DNA of 22,594 nt from Bimuria novae-zelandiae CBS 107.79 (taxonomy: Eukaryota > Ascomycota > Dothideomycetes > Pleosporales > Didymosphaeriaceae): contig ML976676.1 in assembly GCA_010015655.1 (NCBI GenBank), positions 399,249-421,842 on the forward strand, read 5' to 3'. Positions within the stretch are counted from its first letter, which is position 1, and each line of letters starts with the position of its first letter. The position numbers were made by a program, and so were the translations under genes. The notes beneath the pieces were generated by a model. The model saw only the letters and a list, made by a program, of their open reading frames with translations, did not search any database and was not told the origin of the DNA. Shown piece after piece: positions 9,702 through 18,029 of this stretch.

Positions 9702-11013
9702 TCGGGTTGACACTAGCGCACCAGACTAATGCGCTAGTACTGTAATATAATAAATATTTATATTACGGAACTAGCTGCTATTAAGGAAGTTATAGAGTAG
9801 GTAAAAGTTATACTAACGACTATCCTAATACTACTAGGAGTAATAATTTATTTAGATTATATATCTACGCTTTAAGTAATTATAAACCTAGTCTATTAGA
9901 GTGGTTAGTTAATAATTATATACGTTAGCTAAGCCCTCTATAATCGGGAAGGTTAAAGAATCAAACTTATATAGGTCCTATCCTATTCTAGTATTCTAGG
10001 GAATAAGGCCGCTAATAAATCTATGAGGATAACTACGAAATAATAGAGTAAGGTAGTAATATTACTAGGACTTTAATATAGATTCTAATTAGTAGGCGCT
10101 TTAAAACTTAAGGGGGAAATTCTAATAATAAGGCTAATTAAAAATAGACGTTAGTAAGATATCTTAAGTAAGTAGATATAGTACTTTTAGGAATATATAT
10201 TAAGCTACTTTATAATATATTAACTAGAGAGAAAGCGTAGATACTAGCCTAACTTAGGATAGACTACTCTAAACTCTAAGTATTTTTAGTAAAAATAGGG
10301 GCTAATAGCGATAACTAGTATAAGTATAGCTAGGGTAAAGAGCATATACACTACGTTCTATTCTAATACTAAAGGTATATACACCACTGTGTAGATAAAA
10401 TTAGAGAAGTATAGGATAGATATAGCGATCTATTCTATATACTCGATAGGAGATCTCTACACAAATGGCTCTAGCCCTAATAGGCCTATTAACTAGTAGA
10501 AACCTAACCTAGATATTGTGATAGGCTAGAGCCTAGTAGTAATACTCGTGGCTACGCCCTCGGCTATACGGCATTGCCAAGCCACTAGATTAGTCTAGAA
10601 TATTATGCGAGTACCTACTAGACTATTAAGGTTATATACCTAATTTACTATAAATATTAAACTATTACTAAAGTAATTCTATTAGAGTTAATTTAGTATA
10701 AACCTTTTAGTTAGTCTAGTAGGGTATAGTCTCCCTTTTATTATGGTTATATAATCTGGTTCCTTACAGATATAGTCTACGCGACTATTAAGTTTATATA
10801 TAGAAAGGAGAGGCTAAATTTATTATCTAAAGTTTAAACGCGTATAGATATAGTACCCCTTAGAGAAGGAGAGTTATAACGGAGTTTATAAACAGGCCCT
10901 AATAGGAGTGGGCTAAGGAATAAGGTTCTGAGACTAATACAAACGTGGTTAGACAATTGTCATAGCTAGAAGTGGGGCTAAATAGGGCGAGAATCCCTGC
11001 ACAGCCAAATGGA

Positions 11014-11026
11014 CATCATCATCATC
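11014..11026 (+). repeat. Short ATC repeat at the LINE 3' junction
   Basis: The 3' end of the LINE reads CATCATCATCATC and runs directly into the right target duplication (ATCAAACCGAAC). Some non-LTR elements end in a short tandem repeat instead of poly(A), so this is probably the element tail. Part of it overlaps the duplication, so the exact boundary is ambiguous by a few bases. Confidence 0.55.
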
Positions 11027-11035
11027 AAACCGAAC
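11024..11035 (+). repeat. Right target-site duplication of the LINE (12 bp)
   Basis: This is an exact copy of 1849-1860. It is followed at once by ATGGGCCATGCG, which continues the KS frame as MGHAEG. Confidence 0.85.
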
Positions 11036-12115
11036 ATGGGCCATGCGGAAGGGGCCGCCGGGTTGGTATCTATTATGAAGGCAGTTCTCTCGCTCGAGCA
11101 CCGCACGATTCCGCCGAGCATTAAAGCGTGGCCACTAAATCCAAAGAGCCCATTCGAACATGCCAAGCTCAAGGTCGCAAACGAATGTACTCCCTGGCCA
11201 GCCGGACGTCACGAGCGTGTCAGCGTCAACTCGTTCGGCATCGGAGGTGCCAACTGTCATGCCATCCTGGACTCGGCCGACAGCCACGGCCTGTCCGTCA
11301 CTCGTGGTGTGGAACAGGTGCCACTGGACCTGCCGAGCTTGTTCGTGTTTTCGACATACTCGAACAAATCGCTGGAGCGTATGGCGCAAAACCTCGAAAG
11401 GTTCCTCGACCAAACCCCGCAATCCTACGCAGACGTCGCCTACACCCTCGCTCGTCGAAGACGACATCTACCGCATCGATTCTTCGTGGTCTCTGCCAGA
11501 GACATGCCCGGAAACCCCCGACCGGTCAAGACCCAAGCTATCGGCCTGGCCCACACTTTAGTGATGGCCCCAAATGGGCAGAGATCTAATCCGCTCCAAT
11601 TGTATATTTTTCGATGTCATTATGACGGTAGACAGAGAGCTCGGGCTCCTCGGAGCCAAATGGACCATAGGACGAGCTCCGCAAGACATCGAGATCCAGT
11701 AAAGTGAACGAGGCCGAGTTCTCGCAGCCCTTGAGTACGGCCATTCAGATCGTACTCGTCCGAGGTTTTCGCTTCTGTGGGCATCAAGCCAGCCGCTGTT
11801 GTGGGCCACTCTAGCGGCGAGATCGCGGTGGCCTACGCTGCCGGTGCTCTTACGTTGAGCGAAGCCATCGCTATTGCACTCCATCGAGGGATCGTCTCTA
11901 AAACGCAGACGAAGCGGGGGGCAATGGCTGCTGCGCTATAGCATGGTAGGTAACGAAGCTGTCGTAGCACCTAAACGCGGCGACTTCAACCCGACATCTC
12001 TCCGTTATGCTTTCAGGCTTCCATCACGCTAGAGAATGCAGTGCCGATGCAAGAATCCGCGCAGTGAAGGCAATGCAGAGTGTATCATAGAAGCTCCCAT
12101 GGAACTCATGTTTGA
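11024..12115 (+). pseudogene. Polyketide synthase relic, part 2: KS C-terminus, linker and partial acyltransferase
   Basis: This continues the PKS at 982-1860. IKPNMGHAEGAAG carries the second catalytic His (11042-11044), followed by LSLEHRTIPPS and SVNSFGIGGANCHAIL, the end of the KS. A linker of about 110 residues leads to the AT domain, which loads malonyl units. The AT start is damaged around 11550-11590 (the GQG block is partly lost). EAEFSQPL and STAIQIVLV occur in another frame near 11710-11760, then a one-base slip leads to [23 protein letters not shown] with the AT nucleophile Ser at 11810-11812. The frame ends at a TAG at 11939-11941. Weak AT-like coding may continue to about 12115. 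The rest of the AT and all later domains (DH, MT, ER, KR, ACP) are missing. Decay is by indels and truncation, with no RIP-type stops visible. An in-frame ORF 11009-11707 is part of this relic, not a separate gene. Confidence 0.88.
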
Positions 12116-12560
12116 CGACCGAGAGAAGACCTAATTAATCCGTACCAATTCGAATTTTTCAGAAGACAGGTTGCTAAGATCGTACGTAATAAGAAGTTGG
12201 GGAGACAAACAACCTCGGCACTTCCGATCGGCTTAGTAGGTGTGCCGATCACCGATTGAGACACAGTATTTCGCGCTCTCCAGGTGCTGGTGAGTTGGGA
12301 GAAAGGCTTCCTCAGGCTCTTCAGCATCCTGCGTCACGTTACACCCTGCAGACTCCGTGATGCCGGTAAGCGAATCAGGATGCTGGGCTGATGGCCGGAT
12401 CTTCTCATAAATTTGCCGTAGAGCTTCCTTTCGGATAACTTGCGTTATTGCAATCAGAATGTCTCTCTGATGGTTCTCTCTAATTATGCCTTTCTGGTAA
12501 TCGAGATGAGGTGGCTTCTAGTTTAGATATACCTTCTGGTGTGATGTTGGCTCCACAAAA
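12110..12560 (-). other. Coding-like degenerate stretch, unassigned
   Basis: On the minus strand a frame with protein-like composition reads from about 12520 down to 12235, with short interruptions. It begins around DYQKGIIRENHQRDILIAI, is helical and charged at first, then acidic (QDAEEPEEAF), and ends in a stop near 12235. More coding-like residues with two Cys (KCRGCLSPQ) follow after that stop. I do not recognise a family. It may be a fragment of a broken gene between the PKS and the monooxygenase, for example a regulator, but nothing in the sequence proves that. Frames on the opposite strand are less convincing. Confidence 0.3.
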
Positions 12561-13244
12561 TGCCCGGAGTGGCTGCGGAAATAGAGTAGGCAACAAAAGC
12601 GAGCCGGCTTGCTTGCATCAAGCCACCACTTCCAATGAACATCTCATGGCATGGCGATAGAATGTACATCCTGTTGGCTTTACGGCGCACAGCGGAGCGG
12701 GTCTACCTGAGATTCCGCTCGCCCCTTTCAAAGATCGCTGAATCGGATCTAAGATACCCGCATCCGGCACAGTTTGTCCAATATAAGCATCTAAGGGTCC
12801 ACTCCACTCTCAATCAAAAAGGAAGACCACCATACCGAAGCATCCGAGTCATGCAAGCGAAGTAAATCAGAGATTTGTATCGAGTAAAGCCGAGCCCCAC
12901 AAAATCTAGCGGTACCAGGAAAATCCGCCTTCCGCCTCGTCAAGTCCCAATCTCATGAGGTCTTCGTGTGCTGCCAAAGCGATCTCCACAAATATCAACG
13001 CTCTGTGTCAGATCACCGTCTCGCTGACAAACGTCCGACTTAATGTGCTCACTACCTCGTTAGCCTTACGTTTGTAGATAGCAAAATCTATCTGGAACAG
13101 TGGGTCAGTCAGGGGTAGCTTCTGTGACAACAATGATGATCACTTTGAGAAAACATAAATAATCAGACCTTGCGCAATGTTTCTGTTGGCATTGAAACCA
13201 AGGTCCTCTCGACGATATTCTAGTCGTACCACTGAGCCTTCATC
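12561..13244. other. Intergenic region upstream of the monooxygenase
   Basis: No gene is supported in this stretch. Base composition is ordinary and there is no RIP signature. It should hold the promoter of the monooxygenase at 13245. A short plus-strand frame at 12635-12865 has no recognisable domain and looks like chance. Confidence 0.5.
13154..13163 (+). promoter_or_regulatory. Candidate TATA-like element for the monooxygenase
   Basis: CATAAATAAT lies about 80 bases before the ATG at 13245, a plausible position for a core promoter with a short leader. The start context CATCATGG is favourable for translation. The call rests on position and composition only. Confidence 0.35.
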
Positions 13245-14825
13245 ATGGAGCGAGCCGAAGCTACCGATGTCTCCATCGTCGTCGTTGGAGCTGGCATTGC
13301 TGGTCTGACATTCGCCATCGAGGCATATCGCAAGGGACATAATGTTCGTCTCTTCGAAAGGCGGCCGACTGCAGAAACCGAAGGTGCGTACGAAGCAGGC
13401 GAACCTCTCAACAATATCTCAGCAGATATTTTCTTTTATTCTAGCGATCTCAGATGCCTGAGGACGAGCAACTGACTAAACATATAGGCGAGATGATTTT
13501 GATCCTTCCTCACGCTCTCCATACTCCTAGCAAGTGGCCAGGCTTCATTGAGCGTGCGATGAAGGAGGCGCTCCCCACCCGGTTGGTTTACCGGAAATAC
13601 GATGGAACCGTTCTTTTGGACACCCACCTTGAGTCGGACCAGGGACATATTCTGAGTATATATCGCGGCACTCTGCACAATTTGCTTTACACGTACACCC
13701 AAAAACTAGGTATTCCGATCGAGCACTCCGCATCAGTTTCTAAGTTTGACGAGACGGATGGGAAGGGCAGTATCACTCTTGATGACGGTCGCAAATTCAT
13801 AGCAGATGTCATTGTCGCTGCCGATGGTGTAGGAACAAAGTCTTGGGAAGCAGTCATGGGTACCAAAGAGTCACCCGTCAGTTCAGGGTTCGTTCTGTAC
13901 CGGAGATCCTACCCTGAAGAGGTGGGCATGCAAGATCCAGACATTGCGAGAGAGTTTGGTAACACCAGTACTGGCGGATGGATGACATTGGGTCCAGATG
14001 CACACTGTGTCGTTGCACACGCTCAGGGTAAATTCAGCTATTTGTTGACTTGTTCCGTAAGTCTGTCAAGGGTTCGAATAGGATGAACTAGCTAAAATCC
14101 CGATAGGACAAAAATTTCGATTCTACTGAAGATTGGAAAAAGTACGTACCGGTTGAACGCGCGCTTGACATTGTCAAGGGATGGTCGCCTGGCCTCGTAA
14201 AGCTTATCGAGAAATCGCCCGATCGACAGATGCTGGAATGGAAGCTAATGTGGCGTGATCCCCAACCGCAATGGGTCTCACCACGCGGTCGCATCGTGCA
14301 GATAGGAGATGCTGCACATCCATTCTTGCCAACTTCAGCCAACGGAGCATCCATGGCAATGGAGGACGGCTACACTCTCGCAGCCTGTCTACAGCTAGGA
14401 GGAAGTGGTAATGTCCCGCAAGCAACTAAGGTGTTCAATCGCCTCAGGTAAGCAACGATTCGTTCATCTTGCAAGAGCGTGAAGACAAAATCGCTAACGA
14501 GTCCCCTTCCAGGTTCGAACGTGTCTCATGCGCGCAAAAACAGGGATTCAAATTCCGTGAAGTCATTCATAAGATGGATCCGGACTTTATTAAGAATCAT
14601 CCGGAACTCTTGGAGAGCATGTCTAAGAATTGGACGACGAAGCACAACGCAGAGAAATATGCATATGACAACTACGCTAGCTGTGTGCAGCACCTACAGG
14701 ATGGGACACCGTTCAAGAATACGAACATTCCACCAGGCTACACGTACAAGCCATGGACGGTGAAGGAGCTTTTGCACGCCTCAGAGCTAGGTTTGCCGGA
14801 CCAAGATGAGGGTCAGTGGTTGTGA
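13245..14825 (+). CDS. FAD-dependent monooxygenase (group A, salicylate-hydroxylase-like), four exons
   Basis: Exons at 13245-13383, 13488-14056, 14107-14447 and 14513-14825 join into 1362 nt, giving 453 residues and a TGA stop, the normal size for the family. These enzymes use NAD(P)H, FAD and O2 to hydroxylate or epoxidise a substrate, often as tailoring enzymes of fungal polyketides. Visible motifs are the FAD-binding GAGIAG (residues 15-20) followed by LFERR (Glu38), the DG motif VAADGVG (Asp159-Gly160), and the GD motif QIGDAAHPFLP (from about residue 301). The C-terminal part (YKPWTVKELL) matches the fungal subfamily. Introns have GT-AG ends and CTAAC/CTGAC-like branch sites. There is no RIP, stop or frameshift, so it looks functional. 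Orientation matches the PKS relic upstream, suggesting it once belonged to that cluster; the substrate is unknown. Confidence 0.92.
13384..13487 (+). other. Monooxygenase intron 1
   Basis: This 104-nt intron begins GTGCGT and ends CATATAG, with CTGAC/CTAAAC-like branch sequence about 12 nt before the end. It contains in-frame stops. Splicing joins TAETE-G to EMILILPHALHTP, the expected continuation in this family. Confidence 0.85.
14057..14106 (+). other. Monooxygenase intron 2
   Basis: This 50-nt, phase-0 intron begins GTAAGT and ends CCGATAG, with a GCTAAAAT branch-like site. It joins SYLLTCS to DKNFDSTEDW. An alternative donor, GTAAAT at 14028, would break the frame, so GTAAGT is preferred. 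Confidence 0.8.
14448..14512 (+). other. Monooxygenase intron 3
   Basis: This 65-nt intron begins GTAAGC and ends CCTTCCAG, with a consensus GCTAAC branch site about 17 nt before the end. It joins FNRLR to FERVSCAQK within one Arg codon. Confidence 0.88.
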
Positions 14826-15204
14826 AGCTGAACACCACACCCTGATCATGACGACTGGGGTGGCGAATGGACTGCATAGCTTTGACCCACGAACAAATCT
14901 ATTGAATTTCAGAACTTTTCCATGCAAACTGGAAGACAGCCTAGCTGTCGAAACTTTAAGAGTATTTTACCGACAGCTAACCAAGTCTTTTGGTTGGACC
15001 CATCATCTTGATTAGTTGGAGATTCTTGATATGACCGTCTTCGAAGCTCGTTGTGTGATACATCATCTATCCTGTCAAAGGCTTGATGGAACCAAGGCAT
15101 GCTTCCTCTTCTTGAGTGGCTAAATTTTCACCATCAGAGGTGGTTCCTGCCCTGCTCTTGTCATCGTCTGTAGGGTCGACGTCTAGGTTTCCTTCCACCT
15201 TCTG
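14826..15204. other. Intergenic, 3' of the monooxygenase and of the DUF4419 relic
   Basis: The two genes converge on this interval of 379 bases. Short frames on both strands show no recognisable domain and no clear terminator element is seen. Some of the minus-strand sequence may be a leftover of the DUF4419 gene's 3' end. Confidence 0.5.
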
Positions 15205-16219
15205 CTAACTAAACGCTTCGATGCCGAATGACCCTGCAACCATCTTCGTGAGATGTTCCGTACTGTTGTCATTAATGGTGAATGACACAGTGGCGTAGCC
15301 GTTGGGAACGGTCTCAAAATCGACATCATGGTATATATCATCTTCGTTAGAGTCATCCCCGCTGGAGTCATCTTCGAACTCGATCTTGTAAGACATGACA
15401 TTCTCTCGGAATGATATTGGATAGACGAGCTTCCCGTCCGCATCTCAGAAGCAAAATACGGTGATCCAGCCCAAAAGGTAGTCTAGGCCACTTCCTCCGG
15501 AAATCCTGCCCCAAAAGTCATAAACAGGCGATATAGGTCCTGCATCAACAGTAGCGATCAGATTCCGAAGGATAGGCCGCAGAAGATCTGCAAACCTGCT
15601 AGGCTCCTCTCCAAATTCAGCAAGCTCCTCCAATCTCACTCGCCAAGAAGGGTAACTAATGGAATGCCGCAAGCGATACAGCAACCGTAGGAGAAGTACT
15701 TCTGCATAACGCCTATAAACAACACCGAAGCAACAGCGCGGCCAGATTCAGTGGCGGTGGTAAAGGACAATTCAAGCTTGCAGGTCAGGCCTTGTGCCAT
15801 TCTCCTGGATCATATCGGTCAGACATTTCGCAAGCCTCGCGAAGTCAACGGTAAATATTAAGCCGTCAGTGTGTACCACAAGCTCTATGCGTCCCTCGTG
15901 AGAGACTAACATGGAGCGCAGCTCCTCTGCATGCGCGTCAATATAGAAGCTAAGCTGAGAGATAATGTGGAACCAGATATCCTCTAGTCGTAGCGTTAGG
16001 TAGTGGTGTTAGCTGTATGCGTGATGCGCTGCCCAAACTAGCCCATTTATTAATGGCGTGATGTGGGTTGTTAAGGTACTCTTCCGGTAGAACACAGCAC
16101 TGAATAACGCCTTTGCTTTTCCGCGATTTGGTGTAAGGCAGGAGATCTTCATTGGTATCCAATTTCTGGCTTTTCCATGGGTTCGCGGCGTGTTTGGCTA
16201 TTTTGGCGGTAACAGGCAT
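15205..16219 (-). pseudogene. DUF4419-family protein, degenerate
   Basis: DUF4419 proteins are widespread in fungi and their function is unknown. The frame starts with an ATG at 16219 (MPVTAKIAKHAANPWKS) and reads to EEYLNNPH. After a frameshift near 16055 it reads LRLEDIWFHIISQLSFYIDAHAEELR and VSHEGRIEL, preceded by an in-frame TAA near 16010. After further frameshifts it reads FTTATESGRAVASVLFIGVMQKYFSYG (about 15760-15690) and LLGE, then EFGEEPSRFADLLRPIL, YDFWGRISGGSGLDY and GWITVFCF. A TGA at about 15447-15445 interrupts before DADGKLVYP, and the frame ends with GYATVSF and MVAGSFGIEAFS, stop at 15207-15205. The succession of blocks in the right order supports the family call. At least three frameshifts and two or more stops make it a pseudogene. 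Decay is by indels rather than RIP. Confidence 0.8.
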
Positions 16220-16402
16220 CTAGTTGGTTGGAATATCGTTTGACAAGTCGGATGTTTATCTAAGTAGTATTTCCTACCTAGTTAGACAACCTTAGAAGAC
16301 GAGAGTCGGTTGTCAAGTAGGTTTTCAGGTCGCAGCGGCCGCCATATATCTAGAGCAGAGATACGCTAATATCGCGCAGTACTGCCAGAACCGTGACCTA
16401 TA

Positions 16403-17528
16403 CTGTAGCTTGGCAGTTGGCGCGCCGCGTCACCGAACGCGCCACCCCAACATGATCGCTCGGCCAGCAACATGAGGCTACTAAGCCACCCATAATTAAT
16501 ATTATTACGAGATTTTTTAGAGTTAAGGTCTCTAAGGCCTGTAGATAATTACTAGCTACTTAAATTATTAATATTTTTTTAGTATTTTAATTATTTAGCC
16601 GCTGCGTAACTTTAAGGTAAATATAATAAATAAGACTTTATTAATATTTATAGCCTTACGCTAAAGCTGTTTTTTCTTAATAGTTTTATTAAAAGGCTTT
16701 AAAATATTCTTACTACCTAGTTTAGATATTTTAATACGTTTTTAAAGTTAACTTTATGCCTTGCGGGCCTATTACTTAAGATATTACTTAGTAGCCTTAT
16801 TAGCTTTTTACTTTACGCGTGTATTTTTAGTAGCTACTTAAGTAATATACCTTTCCTAGAGTAGCCTTATTTTAAGCTACTACCTAGCCTAATAGGCTTT
16901 TACTTACTTACTTTTTTAAAGCTATAATTACTACGCTTTAGTATTTTTTTATATTAATAATTACGTGCCTACTATACGCTATAGGGTAACTAAAAAATAG
17001 CTCTATTATAATACTTATTTAGCTAATTAAGAGATAAAAGCTTATTTTGTTTTAAAAGTTTCTTTTACATTACTAGAGCCTCTTATAGACCTTTATTTTT
17101 ATACTCTAAGAGTTACTTTTATATAAAGATTAAGTATATAGTTCGACTTAGCTTCTTAACCTTATTACTACCCTTTATATTAATAATAGTCTTTAGTAGC
17201 TAGTTAATCTTGCTCTAATTTAAAGCACTAAGTATTAAAGTTAAACTTTTTTATAATTATTAATTAAAAAGTATAGTTTAATTAAATTACTTAAAAATAA
17301 TTATTAGATCTAGCGAGGAGATGCCTATAGCTTTAAAGGCTTAAAAGATTAATAGCTACCTTATAGTGCTAACTTAGGCCTTCTAAAATAGGCTAAAGAA
17401 GTCTCTTTTAGTAATAAAGGCTAGCCCTTAACTATCCTATAAGAAGGCTAACAGCTTATTTAAATACTCTATTAATAGAGGCTTAAACACGTAGATATTA
17501 AGAGGCTATAATATATAAGTTAAATAAA
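16403..17528 (-). mobile_element. Fot1/pogo-type DNA transposon, copy 2 (left part only)
   Basis: From about 16448 the sequence aligns with copy 1 from 5488: both have CAACATGAT, then ACATGAGGCTA, then similar AT-rich sequence with the same reading frames. The left end is placed at 16403, after a TA at 16401-16402, at nearly the same distance from the shared block as in copy 1. The tip sequence (CTGTAGCTTGGCAG) differs from copy 1, so the two are relatives and not recent copies. The element is interrupted at 17528 by the Gypsy LTR; its right half should lie beyond the window. RIP is heavy. Confidence 0.75.
16661..17528 (-). pseudogene. Fot1/pogo transposase C-terminal half, RIP-inactivated
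   Basis: The minus strand carries the C-terminal part of a DDE_1 transposase homologous to the one at 5701-7280, including the basic tail ending KKKQL before a TAG at 16663-16661. Many Gln/Trp codons are now stops. The N-terminal half, with the first catalytic motif, is displaced by the Gypsy insertion and not visible. Confidence 0.7.
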
Positions 17529-17819
17529 TGTTGAGATCTGAACAATCGCAACAAAGAACAACCAACGGTGAGCGCAGCGGGGTAACCCAAGGTGGGACTG
17601 CACTACCGAGGTCACGTGATCTACCATCCCGCCAAGCAAAACCATCCCGGATGGAAGGGAACGGGGGATGGCAGAAATAACCATGTATATAACCTAGCAC
17701 GAATACCCTTATAGCATTTGTGTTTAACCTGTTTATTAATCTATCGTTTAGATCTGAATAAGCAATCTTGTTAATTTAATTATGCTATACACACCTTTAA
17801 TAATAACGCCCTAGTAACA
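17529..17819 (+). repeat. Probable Gypsy 5' LTR (3' limit uncertain)
   Basis: It starts TGTTG and may end in TAACA at 17815-17819, a reasonable inverted pair for LTR ends, giving 291 bp. AATAAG at about 17757 could be a polyadenylation signal. The other LTR is not in the window, so the end is a guess, and no convincing primer binding site follows. The first 170 bp are GC-balanced and keep many CpA sites, unlike flanking sequence. Confidence 0.5.
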
Positions 17820-18029
17820 AGCGTAAGCTATTATTACAACCCTTTTTTATCCTACTACAGTATTCCTGCCTAAGAACTAACCTTAGCCCCTTAGGGACTA
17901 GCTACCCCTTTAGGACCTTAACATCTTAAATACCCTTAATATAAATACTAATAGGACCCCTACCTCTTCTATAGCTTTGGATAACTATGTCACCCCTATA
18001 GGGGATGGCAAGAACAAGGCACATAAACC

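Larger units (their letters stand above)
8411..9744 (-). mobile_element. Tc1/mariner-type DNA transposon nested in the LINE RNase H domain
   Basis: The element is about 1.33 kb including a TA at each end (8411-8412 and 9743-9744). The tips read TACAGT inward from both sides, and both arms carry the identical 13-mer TAGTCTGGTGCGC (8427-8439, and 9716-9728 in reverse complement). Removing it with one TA joins LINE RNase H codons in frame (IIGTT to NIINIYI to TELAAI). The single minus-strand ORF encodes a Tc1/mariner transposase. RIP is patchy: 8600-8800 and 9180-9450 are strongly affected, while about 8870-9170 and the ends are largely spared. Confidence 0.9.
3300..10960 (+). pseudogene. LINE ORF2 (endonuclease, reverse transcriptase, RNase H), RIP-inactivated and twice interrupted
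   Basis: ORF2 nicks target DNA and copies the element RNA. The endonuclease region (about 3350-4600) is badly mutated. Reverse transcriptase is clear from about 4700: motif A reads FLVSFNIKGVYNRVF (around 5025-5070) and motif C reads GFINNY at 5305-5322, where a FIDDY-type motif is expected, so both metal-binding Asp have become Asn. Fot1 interrupts just after DKT at about 5441; the frame resumes with TLIHF at 7578. Downstream LAKILGVVF and LSFKEHVTKAVK match the thumb region. RNase H begins with FIDGS at 8310-8324, is interrupted by the mariner element, and resumes with ITELAAIKE after 9745. A Cys/His-rich tail (about 10320-10400, HIHYVLF) follows. Stops at former Gln/Trp codons throughout exclude function. 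Start and end are approximate. Confidence 0.82.
1861..11023 (+). mobile_element. RIP-damaged Tad-type non-LTR retrotransposon (LINE) with two nested DNA transposons
   Basis: The element is bounded by the 12-bp duplication at 1849-1860 and 11024-11035. It spans 9163 bp; subtracting the nested Fot1 (5444-7576) and mariner (8411-9744) elements with their TA duplications leaves about 5.7 kb. In order it has a short 5' leader, a gag-like ORF1 with a zinc knuckle, and ORF2 with endonuclease region, reverse transcriptase and RNase H. That layout with RNase H fits the Tad1/I group of fungal LINEs. There are no terminal repeats. The 3' junction is a short ATC repeat rather than poly(A). The ORFs are full of TAA/TAG stops at former Gln and Trp codons, the signature of RIP. 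The first 180 bp are much less AT-rich than the body. Confidence 0.88.

Noticed and set aside
1953..10960. Alternative genetic code in which TAA/TAG encode Gln, to explain the stops
   Set aside because: The stops also replace Trp, catalytic Asp/Glu become Asn/Lys, and the nearby monooxygenase reads with the standard code. RIP explains all of this.
11128..11589. ORFs at 11128-11589, 11160-11561 and minus 11135-11467, 11558-11884
   Set aside because: These are other-frame readings of the PKS KS/linker/AT relic, which explains this DNA; no domains seen in them.
14088..14425. Minus-strand ORFs opposite the monooxygenase
   Set aside because: They are antisense to exon 3, whose motifs (GDAAHPF) and splice junctions are unambiguous.
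17506..17700. Minus-strand ORF across the Gypsy LTR start
   Set aside because: It crosses the Fot1/Gypsy junction, so it cannot be an ancestral gene; no domain seen.
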